From Clostridia bacterium (lineage in GTDB: Bacteria; Bacillota; Clostridia; Oscillospirales; Acutalibacteraceae), in contig CAAFVV010000023.1 in the NCBI GenBank assembly GCA_900766585.1, positions 1 to 20,139 of the forward strand: DNA of 20,139 bases, given 5' to 3'. Positions 1 to 5,878 of the stretch are shown here, one piece after another. The translations under genes and the position numbers were made by a program. Below the pieces are notes generated by a model. That model did no database searches, was not told the origin of the DNA, and was given only the letters and a program-made list of their open reading frames with translations. The first letter of the stretch is position 1, and each line of letters begins with the position of its first letter.

Positions 1-3
1 AAG

Positions 4-9
4 CTCCTT
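4..9 (-). promoter_or_regulatory. Ribosome binding site for a gene starting just outside the window
   Basis: Read on the minus strand, the last bases of the window contain AAGGAG, a good Shine-Dalgarno match, about 36 bases after the stop of the 98-aa gene. With normal spacing the start codon would fall just beyond base 1. In Bacillus subtilis the order gpr-spoIIP-yqxA is followed by lepA, so a translation factor LepA gene is the natural expectation. That identity is inference from synteny. The same bases also form a short inverted repeat (AAGCTC/GAGCTT), so part of a terminator is the alternative reading. Confidence 0.4.
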
Positions 10-45
10 AGAGCTTTCCCGCCTGCTTTACTGTGTATACGGCTG

Positions 46-342
46 TCAGGACTGTACCACCTGCTCTGCCTCCTGTATAAGCTGCAGGGCAAGATACAGA
101 TCCGGCGGGCAGAGCAGCGCGGCAGCCTCCGCTGCACGGCTCCACGCGGGAGAGACAGTCAGCCGGTAACGGGTCCCGCCGAGCGTGATTACCCAGCCCT
201 GCGCCGTTTTGTCCAGATCCACCCGTGCCATGCTTTCGTCCGCAAAGGCGATCCGGCGGGAACGGATGTCGGCGACAAAAAAGCCGAGTGCCCCGCAGAG
301 CAGCAGAAAGGTCAATGTAAATCCGGCGATCACACGGCGCAA
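46..342 (-). CDS. Small membrane-anchored protein downstream of spoIIP (position of yqxA)
   Basis: 98-residue protein of unknown function. Residues about 4-24 form one strongly hydrophobic helix after two arginines, which suggests an N-terminal membrane anchor with the rest outside. The remaining ~70 residues are mixed polar, with a short beta-like stretch (GWVITLGGTRYRLTV) and a helical tail. The start is TTG at 342, with GGATAGGATG as ribosome binding site; GTG at 333 is the alternative. It begins 8 bases after the spoIIP stop, so it is almost certainly cotranscribed and translationally linked. In Bacillus this slot is held by yqxA (DUF3679), also a small protein with one TM helix. I cannot show sequence homology, so only the position supports the comparison. 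An overlapping frame starting with ATG at 349 was set aside because it has no membrane helix or recognisable protein character. Confidence 0.72.
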   Translation of the reverse strand: MRRVIAGFTLTFLLLCGALGFFVADIRSRRIAFADESMARVDLDKTAQGWVITLGGTRYRLTVSPAWSRAAEAAALLCPPDLYLALQLIQEAEQVVQS

Positions 343-350
343 GCGGCATC

Positions 351-1460
351 CTATCCTTTCAGCGAATTGAGCAGCTCACCGAGCTGCCTGCCTAAAAGCT
401 GACCGGAATAGACCGCTTCGCCGAGCGTGTTGGCCTCGCTGCCCATTTCGATCAGTATGTAGGCGGTGCTCATGTGCTGATTGTAGCGGCTGGACACACA
501 GGAGATCGGGCGGACAACGCCCGGATACGCCGTATGCAGGCGCGACTGCAGCGCCATGGCAAAATGCAGGTTCTCCTGCCACTTCGGGTGCGGCACATCG
601 CTGCTGTCATATACGCCCATAACCATCATCATCTGGGCGGCTTTTTTGCCGTTTACCGTGGCGGTGGGCTTGATCTTGGTCGTATCATCCTTCATGATTC
701 CGTCACGGTGGACGTCAAGGATCACTTTGATGCTCGGGTACTTTTTCAGATTTTTTTCCACCGTTTCCGCCGAGCGGATATATGAGCCGGTGTAGCGGGG
801 AGAGTCGTGTACGGTCGTGTCGTGGATGACGCCGATTCCCGCCGCCTGCAGCTGCGCGACGACGGCACGCCCGACGGCGCACACGTTGACCGATTCGTCG
901 GTCGAGCGCGGGGTGTCGTTTTTGTTGTAGTAGCCCGCATAATACGGCATATATGTCTCGGTCGTGTGGGTGTGAATGATCAGCACCTGCGGCTGGTCGG
1001 TGTCGTCGATGACCAGCTTCGGCGGAATCGCCGCCTCTTTTTCCAGCGACAGTGCCGTATTTTTGCTGCGGTTGCGGATGGCAACGCCGTTGACAAAGGC
1101 GGAGCCGGTGGAGAGCTGCTGTTCAAGCACCTTGCCGCCGTCCCCTTTTTCCTCCGGGATCAGAAACGTCTCCTCGGCCGGTTCGTCAAACGGCTCCTGT
1201 TCCGCTGTATCCGGTGAGGGAGCGGGGGCGGATGCGGCGGTCGAGACCGTTTCCGCATGGGTGCGGGATGTGTGCACGGATTCGCGGAAATAGCTGAGAC
1301 CCGACTGCGGTTTTTGCAATCCGGCAAGAAACAGAGCCACTCCCGCCCCGTGTCCCGTCGTCTTTACTGCGGCAGAGCCTGCGCAGAAGAGCAGCGCGGC
1401 TGCGGTGATCCCCGCTAAAACCGTGGAAACGGGCGGGGATTTTCGGCTGTGTTTGCCCAT
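351..1460 (-). CDS. spoIIP: Stage II sporulation protein P (peptidoglycan amidase/hydrolase of engulfment)
   Basis: SpoIIP cleaves peptidoglycan (amidase and endopeptidase) and with SpoIID and SpoIIM drives engulfment of the forespore; it is anchored in the mother-cell membrane. The 369-residue product has a basic N-terminus, a TM helix at about residues 12-30, and a low-complexity Ala/Pro/Glu linker to about residue 110. The conserved catalytic domain runs from about 155 to the end. Visible family motifs are VLIIHTHTTE (His163, His165, Glu168), IHDTTVHD (213-219), LDVHRDG (His251) and IEMGSEAN (Glu338, Glu342), the expected zinc/catalytic residues. ATG 1460 is chosen because AGGAGG at 1474-1469 lies 8 bases upstream; a GTG nine bases earlier would sit inside that site. 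It follows gpr by 48 bases with its own sigma-E-like promoter at 1481-1509. Length is normal for the family. Confidence 0.96.
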   Translation of the reverse strand: MGKHSRKSPPVSTVLAGITAAALLFCAGSAAVKTTGHGAGVALFLAGLQKPQSGLSYFRESVHTSRTHAETVSTAASAPAPSPDTAEQEPFDEPAEETFLIPEEKGDGGKVLEQQLSTGSAFVNGVAIRNRSKNTALSLEKEAAIPPKLVIDDTDQPQVLIIHTHTTETYMPYYAGYYNKNDTPRSTDESVNVCAVGRAVVAQLQAAGIGVIHDTTVHDSPRYTGSYIRSAETVEKNLKKYPSIKVILDVHRDGIMKDDTTKIKPTATVNGKKAAQMMMVMGVYDSSDVPHPKWQENLHFAMALQSRLHTAYPGVVRPISCVSSRYNQHMSTAYILIEMGSEANTLGEAVYSGQLLGRQLGELLNSLKG

Positions 1461-1480
1461 TTTTCTCACCTCCTGCTTGC

Positions 1481-1509
1481 ACTGTATGCAAACGGCGGCG
1501 CAAATATGT
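1481..1509 (-). promoter_or_regulatory. Candidate sigma-E promoter of spoIIP, overlapping the gpr stop codon
   Basis: On the minus strand, ACATATT (1509-1503) is followed by a 14-base spacer and CATACAGT (1488-1481). The known Bacillus sigma-E consensus is KMATATT, 14-15 bases, CATACAHT, so this matches 6 of 7 and 7 of 8 positions at the right distance. spoIIP is a sigma-E gene in Bacillus, which makes the match credible. The -35 element includes the A of the gpr TGA stop codon. The predicted start point would fall at or just before the spoIIP ribosome binding site, giving a very short leader. Confidence 0.7.
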
Positions 1510-2375
1510 CAAAGCGCGGCGTCCATCAGCTCACGTGGGGAGTAGTCGGGGTGCAGCGCTGCGTGGATTGTCATGGCAAGCAGCTGGGCGGAGCGGCGGA
1601 TGATGAGGTCGATCTCCCGCGGCGTGACCATCATGGCAGCGCCGCGCGGGCTGACCGCCTCCTCCGACTCATAGTCACCGGTCAGCTCCACGGCGAGTGA
1701 GCGGGCGTCCACGACAGTCGGCACGCCGATGCCGATGACCGGCACGCCGAGCAGCTGCCGGTTCAGCGCGCGGCGATTGTTGCCGACGCCGGAGCCCGGC
1801 GCGATGCCGGTGTTGCACAGCTGTACGGTGCAGCCGAGACGGGAGACCTGCCCGGCGGCCAGCGCATCAATGGCGATAACGGCGGACGGCTTTACCGTGC
1901 GGCACAGTCCGCAGACGATTTCGCCGGTTTCGATGCCGGTCTGCCCCAGCACGCCGGGGACGGCGACCGCCGTTGGACGCAGCCCGTCGAGCTTCATCGC
2001 CCGCGCCAGTTCGCCGCTGATGTGCCGGGTGGCAAGGACGCGCTCTGCCGCCTCCGGCCCGAGCGCATCCGGTGTGATGGCGCGGTTCCCGAGGCCGATG
2101 ACGAGAACAGGCCCCTTTTCCGGCAGCAGGGCGGACAGCTCTCCGCCGATGCGGGCGGCATAGTTTTCGAGGTCGTCCTCATTGTCCGACAGCGGCGGCA
2201 GCTCGACGGTGATGTATTTGCCGATCGGCCGTTCCAGCTGGGCGGCGGCTTTTTCATCGGTGATGTCGATGCGGGAAATGCGCGCTTCGCGGTAGAGCGT
2301 GGTGGAGAATGACACACCGTCCTGCGGTGCGGTTATGCCGGGGGCTTCAATGGCGAGATCGGTGCGCAGCTGCAC
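1509..2375 (-). CDS. gpr: Germination protease GPR (degrades small acid-soluble spore proteins)
   Basis: GPR is the atypical aspartic protease that degrades SASPs during germination; it is made in the forespore as a zymogen. The 288-residue product opens with VQLRTDLAIEA, the family signature around the activation cleavage site. It contains GLGNRAITPDALGP (Asp103) and VIAIDALAA (Asp170), which correspond to the catalytic aspartates 127 and 193 of Bacillus megaterium GPR. Other family blocks are PGVLGQTGIET and VPVIGIGVPTVVDA. Start is GTG 2375, with ACGGAGGG seven bases upstream. The open frame continues farther upstream but runs through the rpsT promoter and gene without a usable start. The protein is shorter than the ~370-residue Bacillus enzyme, and only about six residues precede the expected cleavage point. 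It is first in the minus-strand gpr-spoIIP unit. I found no convincing forespore promoter. Confidence 0.95.
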   Translation of the reverse strand: MQLRTDLAIEAPGITAPQDGVSFSTTLYREARISRIDITDEKAAAQLERPIGKYITVELPPLSDNEDDLENYAARIGGELSALLPEKGPVLVIGLGNRAITPDALGPEAAERVLATRHISGELARAMKLDGLRPTAVAVPGVLGQTGIETGEIVCGLCRTVKPSAVIAIDALAAGQVSRLGCTVQLCNTGIAPGSGVGNNRRALNRQLLGVPVIGIGVPTVVDARSLAVELTGDYESEEAVSPRGAAMMVTPREIDLIIRRSAQLLAMTIHAALHPDYSPRELMDAAL

Positions 2376-2468
2376 GGGCTGTCCCTCCGTTTCGGGATAA
2401 AATGGCGGTTTTGGCGTATATGCAAAAAAAGTATCTGTAAAAAAATCGGATTTATTCCGAAAAAGCAG

Positions 2469-2497
2469 TTGATTTTTTTCGAAAAAGATGGTATGAT
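2469..2497 (+). promoter_or_regulatory. Sigma-A promoter of rpsT
   Basis: TTGATT (2469-2474), a 17-base spacer, then TATGAT (2492-2497) preceded by TGG, an extended -10. The start point would lie near 2504, leaving a leader of about 40 bases before the S20 start codon. The spacer holds a TTTTTCGAAAAA self-complementary stretch. Confidence 0.85.
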
Positions 2498-2544
2498 ATC
2501 CAATGCGTGATTTTATGACTTTTCTTTGCAGAGGAGGTGTGACC

Positions 2545-2799
2545 ATGCCCAACATTAAATCCGCGAAAAAGCGTGTCCGCGTCATTGCGGCGAAAACTGC
2601 CCGTAACAAGGCGGCGACTTCCGCTCTGCGTACGGAGATCAAAAAGGCGGATGCAGCGATTGCTTCCGGCGCCGACAATAAGGCGGAGGCCGTGAAGGCC
2701 GCCGTCAAGAAAATTGACCAGGCCGCCGCAAAGGGACTCCTGCACAAGAATACGGCTGCGCGGAGAAAGTCCGCCCTCGCAAAAAAAGCGAATGCGTGA
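2545..2799 (+). CDS. rpsT: 30S ribosomal protein S20
   Basis: 84-residue highly basic protein beginning MPNIKSAKKRVRVIAAKTARNKA, split here only by reading order: the opening MPNIKSAKKRV is the S20 hallmark, followed by alanine/lysine-rich helices and the C-terminal block LLHKNTAARRKSALAKK. S20 binds 16S rRNA early in 30S assembly. The ATG at 2545 is fixed by a strong GAGGAGGTG ribosome binding site and by homology to the family N-terminus; an in-frame upstream ATG would add 14 residues that do not belong to the family. It is monocistronic, with its own promoter (2469-2497) and terminator (2815-2850). The divergent rpsT/gpr pair is the same as in Bacillus. Confidence 0.97.
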   Translation: MPNIKSAKKRVRVIAAKTARNKAATSALRTEIKKADAAIASGADNKAEAVKAAVKKIDQAAAKGLLHKNTAARRKSALAKKANA

Positions 2800-2814
2800 T
2801 CTTTTTCAGCCGCT

Positions 2815-2850
2815 GAGAGATCGTTTCCATAAAGAAACGGTCTCTTTTTC
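2815..2850 (+). terminator. Rho-independent terminator after rpsT
   Basis: GAGAGATCGTTTC pairs with GAAACGGTCTCTT across a short loop CATAAA (one internal and one terminal G-U), followed directly by TTTTTC. It begins 15 bases after the rpsT stop. Confidence 0.88.
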
Positions 2851-2922
2851 TTTGCTGCCGCCCGGTAAAGACCCGGCGGCAATGCGAAAAATGAAAAAAT
2901 CGCTGTTTTTTAAAGCAGACAG

Positions 2923-2952
2923 CTGTTTTTTCGGAAAAGAGTATGGTATACT
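2923..2952 (+). promoter_or_regulatory. Sigma-A promoter of the transketolase genes
   Basis: TATACT (2947-2952) is preceded by TGG (extended -10). A weak -35, CTGTTT (2923-2928), lies 18 bases upstream. The 15-mer GTATGGTATACTGTG is identical to the one in the promoter at 5335-5363. The predicted start near 2959 gives a GC-rich leader of about 110 bases before the first transketolase start codon. Confidence 0.65.
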
Positions 2953-3067
2953 GTGCGCAAGACCCTGACCCCGCAGACGCCGGCACCAAAAAATGATGCT
3001 GCGGCGGACTGCGGGCGCCGTCTGACGGGAAAATGCTTTTCCGTTGAAAAAGGAGGATGCAGAGATC

Positions 3068-3913
3068 ATGGACGAGAGTACAAAAAAGCAGCTGGGAATT
3101 TTGGCGACCCGTATCCGTATGGGTGCCGTCACCGGCGTGTTTCACGCCAAGAGCGGCCACCCGGGCGGTTCGCTTTCCATTGCCGACCTGCTGGCGTATC
3201 TGTACAGCAAAGAGCTGCGGGTCGATCCGCAGAACCCGAAGTGGGCTGACCGCGACCGACTGGTGCTGTCTAAAGGCCATTGCGCACCGGCGCTGTATGC
3301 GGCACTTGCGCTGTGCGGTTTCTTTCCCGAGGAGGAGCTGTGCAGGCTGCGCCATACCGGCGCTATGCTGCAGGGACATCCGGATATGAAGGGCACGCCC
3401 GGCGTTGACATGTCTACCGGTTCTCTGGGACAGGGCGTGTCTGCGGCGGCGGGTATGGCGCTGGCGGCCAAGCTCGGCGGCGCCGAGTACCGCACCTATG
3501 CCATCCTCGGCGACGGCGAGATCGAGGAGGGACAGGTCTGGGAGGCGGCGATGTTTGCCGCCCATAAAAAGCTCGATAACCTCTGCCTGATCGTGGACAA
3601 CAACAACCTCCAGATCGACGGTACGCTCGATGAGGTCAACTCTCCCTATCCGATTCCGGAGAAGTTTGCGGCGTTCGGCTTCCATGTGATCGAGATCAAC
3701 GGCCACAATTTCGATGAGATTGAATCGGCGCTCAGCGAAGCGCGCACGGTCAAGGGCTGCCCGACCGCCATCATTATGAAAACGGTCAAGGGCAAGGGCG
3801 TGTCCTATATGGAAAACGCCGTCGGCTGGCACGGCTCCGCGCCGAACGCAGAGCAGTATGAGACGGCAATGGCGGATCTGAAGCGCATTCTGGCGCAGTA
3901 TGAGGAGGGCTGA
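3068..3913 (+). CDS. Transketolase, N-terminal (TPP-binding) subunit
   Basis: First half of a split transketolase, which moves two-carbon units between ketose and aldose phosphates in the non-oxidative pentose phosphate pathway. The 281-residue protein shows the expected blocks: SGHPGGSLSIADLL (29-42), LSKGHCAPALYAAL (68-80), STGSLGQGVSAAAGMA (117-131) and the thiamine-diphosphate/Mg motif GDGEIEEGQVWEA ending in VDNNNLQIDG (about 148-185). ATG 3068 is chosen because AGGAGG lies at 3051-3056; a TTG at 3044 would precede that site. It is followed after two bases by the C-terminal subunit. Transketolases of this split type are also often labelled 1-deoxyxylulose-5-phosphate synthase-like, but the motifs fit transketolase. 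Confidence 0.95.
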   Translation: MDESTKKQLGILATRIRMGAVTGVFHAKSGHPGGSLSIADLLAYLYSKELRVDPQNPKWADRDRLVLSKGHCAPALYAALALCGFFPEEELCRLRHTGAMLQGHPDMKGTPGVDMSTGSLGQGVSAAAGMALAAKLGGAEYRTYAILGDGEIEEGQVWEAAMFAAHKKLDNLCLIVDNNNLQIDGTLDEVNSPYPIPEKFAAFGFHVIEINGHNFDEIESALSEARTVKGCPTAIIMKTVKGKGVSYMENAVGWHGSAPNAEQYETAMADLKRILAQYEEG

Positions 3914-3915
3914 AC

Positions 3916-4863
3916 ATGGCAGAGATCGTGAAAAAGGCGACCCGCGATGCCTATGGCGCGGCGCTTTGCAAAGCGGCGGAGCGGTATCCCGAGCTGACGG
4001 TGCTGGATGCCGACTTGGCGGCGGCGACCAAGACCGGCATGTTTAAAAAAGCCTATCCCGACCGCTTTATCGACTGCGGCATTGCCGAGGGGAACATGAT
4101 CGGCGTCGCCGCCGGTCTCGCCGCGGCGGGGCGTAAGGTGTTTGCCTCCAGCTTTGCGATGTTCGCGGCGGGGCGTGCCTTTGAGCAGGTGCGCAACTCC
4201 ATCGGCTACCCGCATCTGAACGTGAAGATCGGCGCGACCCATGCCGGCATCTCCGTCGGCGAGGACGGCGCGACCCACCAGTGCTGCGAGGATATCGCGC
4301 TGATGCGCACCATCCCCGGCATGACGGTTATCAACCCGGCGGACGCTGTCGAGGCGGAGCAGGCGGTCATGGCAGCGCTGGAGATGGACGGCCCCTGCTA
4401 TCTGCGCTTCGGGCGGCTCGCGGTGCCGGTTATTTTCGATGAGAGCTACCATTTTGAGATTGGCAAGGGCGTGGAGCTTGTTCCCGGCACGGATGTGACC
4501 GTGATCGCGACCGGTCTGCTGGTCAATGAAGCGCTGCAGGCGGCAGAGCAGCTCAAGGCGGAGGGAATCTCCGTCCGTGTGATCAATATGGCGACGATCA
4601 AACCGATCGACCGCGATATCGTGATCAAGGCGGCGCAGGAGACTGGCTGCATCGTGACGGCGGAGGAGCACAGCATCATCGGCGGTCTCGGCAGCGCCGT
4701 GGCTGAGGTGGTGTGCGAGGCCTGCCCGGTGCCGGTGGTGCGGCTCGGCGTCAACGATACGTTCGGCAAATCCGGCCCCGCGGTCGAGCTGCTGAAGCTC
4801 TTCGGTCTGTCCGCCGAGGGCGTCTGCGCCAAGGTGCGCGAAGCGCTGCGGCTGAAAAAATAA
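3916..4863 (+). CDS. Transketolase, C-terminal (pyrimidine-binding) subunit
   Basis: Second half of the split transketolase, 315 residues. The pyrimidine-binding domain includes DADLAAATKTGMF and GIAEGNMIGVAAGLA, whose Glu58 is the residue that activates the thiamine cofactor. It also has SSFAMFAAGRAFEQVRN and HAGISVGEDGATHQ, and then the transketolase C-terminal domain from about residue 190 (VTVIATGLLVNEAL, VINMATIKPIDRDI, EEHSIIGGLGSAVAE). It starts two bases after the stop of the N-terminal subunit, with GAGGAGGG overlapping the end of that gene, so equal production of the two chains is likely. A strong terminator follows 11 bases after the stop. Confidence 0.95.
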   Translation: MAEIVKKATRDAYGAALCKAAERYPELTVLDADLAAATKTGMFKKAYPDRFIDCGIAEGNMIGVAAGLAAAGRKVFASSFAMFAAGRAFEQVRNSIGYPHLNVKIGATHAGISVGEDGATHQCCEDIALMRTIPGMTVINPADAVEAEQAVMAALEMDGPCYLRFGRLAVPVIFDESYHFEIGKGVELVPGTDVTVIATGLLVNEALQAAEQLKAEGISVRVINMATIKPIDRDIVIKAAQETGCIVTAEEHSIIGGLGSAVAEVVCEACPVPVVRLGVNDTFGKSGPAVELLKLFGLSAEGVCAKVREALRLKK

Positions 4864-4874
4864 GCAAGACCCGT

Positions 4875-4909
4875 AAACGGCTCTCCGATTTTGTCGGAGA
4901 GCCGTTTTT
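4875..4909 (+). terminator. Rho-independent terminator after the transketolase genes
   Basis: A perfect 14-bp stem, AAACGGCTCTCCGA with its complement, loop TTTTG, then TTTTT. It is the clearest terminator in the window. Confidence 0.95.
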
Positions 4910-4925
4910 GTCTCTGCCGGCTATG

Positions 4926-4955
4926 GTATAGACGGGACAAAGTCCGCATAGGATA
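4926..4955 (+). promoter_or_regulatory. Candidate sigma-E promoter of bofA
   Basis: GTATAGA (4926-4932), 14 bases, then CATAGGAT (4947-4954). This keeps the ATA and CATA cores and the 14-base spacing of sigma-E promoters but matches only about 10 of 15 consensus positions. bofA is a sigma-E gene in Bacillus. The same bases include TGGTATAGA, which could be an extended -10 for sigma-A, but no good -35 lies at the right distance. Confidence 0.45.
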
Positions 4956-5015
4956 GTTTGACAGGTGCGATATATGTCGCGGCTTGAGAATGCGGAAATA
5001 AGGAGCGGATGGAAT

Positions 5016-5276
5016 ATGGGCGTGTGGATCCTGTGGGGCGTGTGCGGCGGGGCGGCCGTGCTGACGGTGGGCATTGCGGCGTTTCGTGGGAAACAGCCGC
5101 TGCGCCGCCTGTTTGTCGGCGCCGTCCAGGGGCTTTGCGCGCTGGCGGCGGTGAATGTGGCGGGCGCCGTGACCGGAGTGTCGGTTGGGATCGGCTGGCT
5201 GTCGCTGGCGGCGGCAGGACTGCTCGGGATTCCCGGCGTCACCCTGCTGCTCCTGCTGCAATGGATCTGCGGGTGA
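5016..5276 (+). CDS. bofA: BofA-family inhibitor of pro-sigma-K processing
   Basis: BofA sits in the outer forespore membrane with SpoIVFA and holds the SpoIVFB protease inactive until sigma-K is needed. The 86-residue product is close to the 87 residues of Bacillus BofA. It has a first hydrophobic helix (about 2-23), a short basic stretch (FRGKQPLRRLF), a second hydrophobic region (GLCALAAVNVAGAVTGVSVG) and a hydrophobic C-terminus (AAGLLGIPGVTLLLLLQWI), whose GIPG..LLLLL pattern is the BofA family signature. ATG 5016 is chosen because AGGAG lies at 5001-5005; a start at 4965 would add 17 polar residues. In many Firmicutes bofA lies next to recR; here it stands alone between the transketolase terminator and the next promoter. 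Confidence 0.87.
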   Translation: MGVWILWGVCGGAAVLTVGIAAFRGKQPLRRLFVGAVQGLCALAAVNVAGAVTGVSVGIGWLSLAAAGLLGIPGVTLLLLLQWICG

Positions 5277-5290
5277 GTTTGGTCAAATGA

Positions 5291-5321
5291 CGGCGTTTGT
5301 TGAATAAAAACCGCGTTTTTT
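5291..5321 (+). terminator. Possible weak terminator after bofA
   Basis: A small hairpin AAAAAC-CGC-GTTTTTT (5306-5321), or a longer bulged stem beginning with CGGCGTTT at 5292, ends in a run of six T. It lies between the bofA stop and the promoter at 5335. The stem is weak, so this is tentative. Confidence 0.35.
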
Positions 5322-5334
5322 CCTTAGCCTGTGC

Positions 5335-5363
5335 TTGTTTTTGCGGGTGCGGTATGGTATACT
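5335..5363 (+). promoter_or_regulatory. Sigma-A promoter of the eight-gene operon
   Basis: TTGTTT (5335-5340), a 17-base spacer, then TATACT (5358-5363) with TGG directly before it (extended -10). The start point would be near 5370, about 20 bases before the first start codon. I found no other comparable promoter before the terminator at 14267. Confidence 0.85.
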
Positions 5364-5390
5364 GTGAGAAAAAAGCGGGAGGAATGGATC

Positions 5391-5846
5391 ATGCGTCGAA
5401 GAGATCGGGAAATGCCGAAGGAGTTTGCCTGCCATGTGGCAGACAGCTGTCTGTTTTCGGTTGTGTCCATGGTGACACCGGAGGGAAAGCCCTATGCCGT
5501 TCCGCTCTCTGTGGTGCGCGATGGCGATACGCTGTACTATCACTGTGCCGCAGAGGGGCAAAAGACCGATTGCCTTCGCGCAAATCCGGAGGTTTGCGTC
5601 GCCTGCGTCGGGGACGCACGCTGCCCGAATGACCGCTTCACGACGCTCTATGAATCCGCCGTTGCCAAGGGGACTGCCCGTGAGGTGACGGAAACAGAGG
5701 AAAAGATCCATGCGCTGCGGCTGATCTGTGAGCGTTTTTCGCCGGACAATATGCCGCAGTTTGACGGGGCGATCGCCTACAGCCTACCGGTGACCGCCAT
5801 ATGGCGGATCGACGTGAAGGAATGGACGGGAAAAGCCAAGCAGTGA
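5391..5846 (+). CDS. Nim-like pyridoxamine 5'-phosphate oxidase-family flavoprotein
   Basis: 151-residue small split-barrel flavoprotein of the group that includes 5-nitroimidazole-resistance (Nim) proteins (COG3467-like). The opening MRRRDREM, the block CLFSVVSMVTPEGKPYAVPLSVVRDGDTLYYH (about 20-51, written in the family's beta-barrel pattern) and the later GQKTDCLRANPEVCVACVG (56-74) fit FMN-binding members. The C-terminal ALRLICERFSP and TAIWRIDVKEWTGKA are also typical. It is cysteine-rich (six Cys). The true substrate of most such proteins is unknown, and resistance should not be assumed. ATG 5391 follows GGGAGGAA; an earlier in-frame start would overlap the promoter. It leads the operon, 32 bases ahead of the ligase gene. 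Confidence 0.88.
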   Translation: MRRRDREMPKEFACHVADSCLFSVVSMVTPEGKPYAVPLSVVRDGDTLYYHCAAEGQKTDCLRANPEVCVACVGDARCPNDRFTTLYESAVAKGTAREVTETEEKIHALRLICERFSPDNMPQFDGAIAYSLPVTAIWRIDVKEWTGKAKQ

Positions 5847-5878
5847 CGGCCATCGGGCTGGAAAGCGAGGAGAGACGG

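Noticed and set aside
8..349. A 113-codon minus-strand frame starting with ATG that overlaps the 98-aa gene
   Set aside because: It has an Arg/Pro/Gly/Cys-rich composition without a hydrophobic helix or other protein features; the other frame has a clean TM anchor and a sensible ribosome binding site.
2376..2430. A sigma-G promoter for gpr (TGCATA with CATTTTA)
   Set aside because: Spacing is 14 bases where 17-18 is expected; kept only as an open question in the findings.
2509..2882. Extension of the gpr frame upstream over rpsT to give 457 residues
   Set aside because: The extra part is antisense to rpsT and its promoter; the family N-terminus begins at GTG 2375, which has a good ribosome binding site.
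2902..5453. The 12-mer GCAGACAGCTGT shared by the transketolase promoter (2915-2926) and the nim coding region (5439-5450), the latter within a 14-bp palindrome CAGACAGCTGTCTG, plus a GCTGTTTTTT direct repeat at 2902 and 2922
   Set aside because: By simple counting, several chance 12-mer repeats and about one chance 14-bp palindrome are expected in 20 kb, and one copy lies within coding sequence. Not enough to claim an operator.
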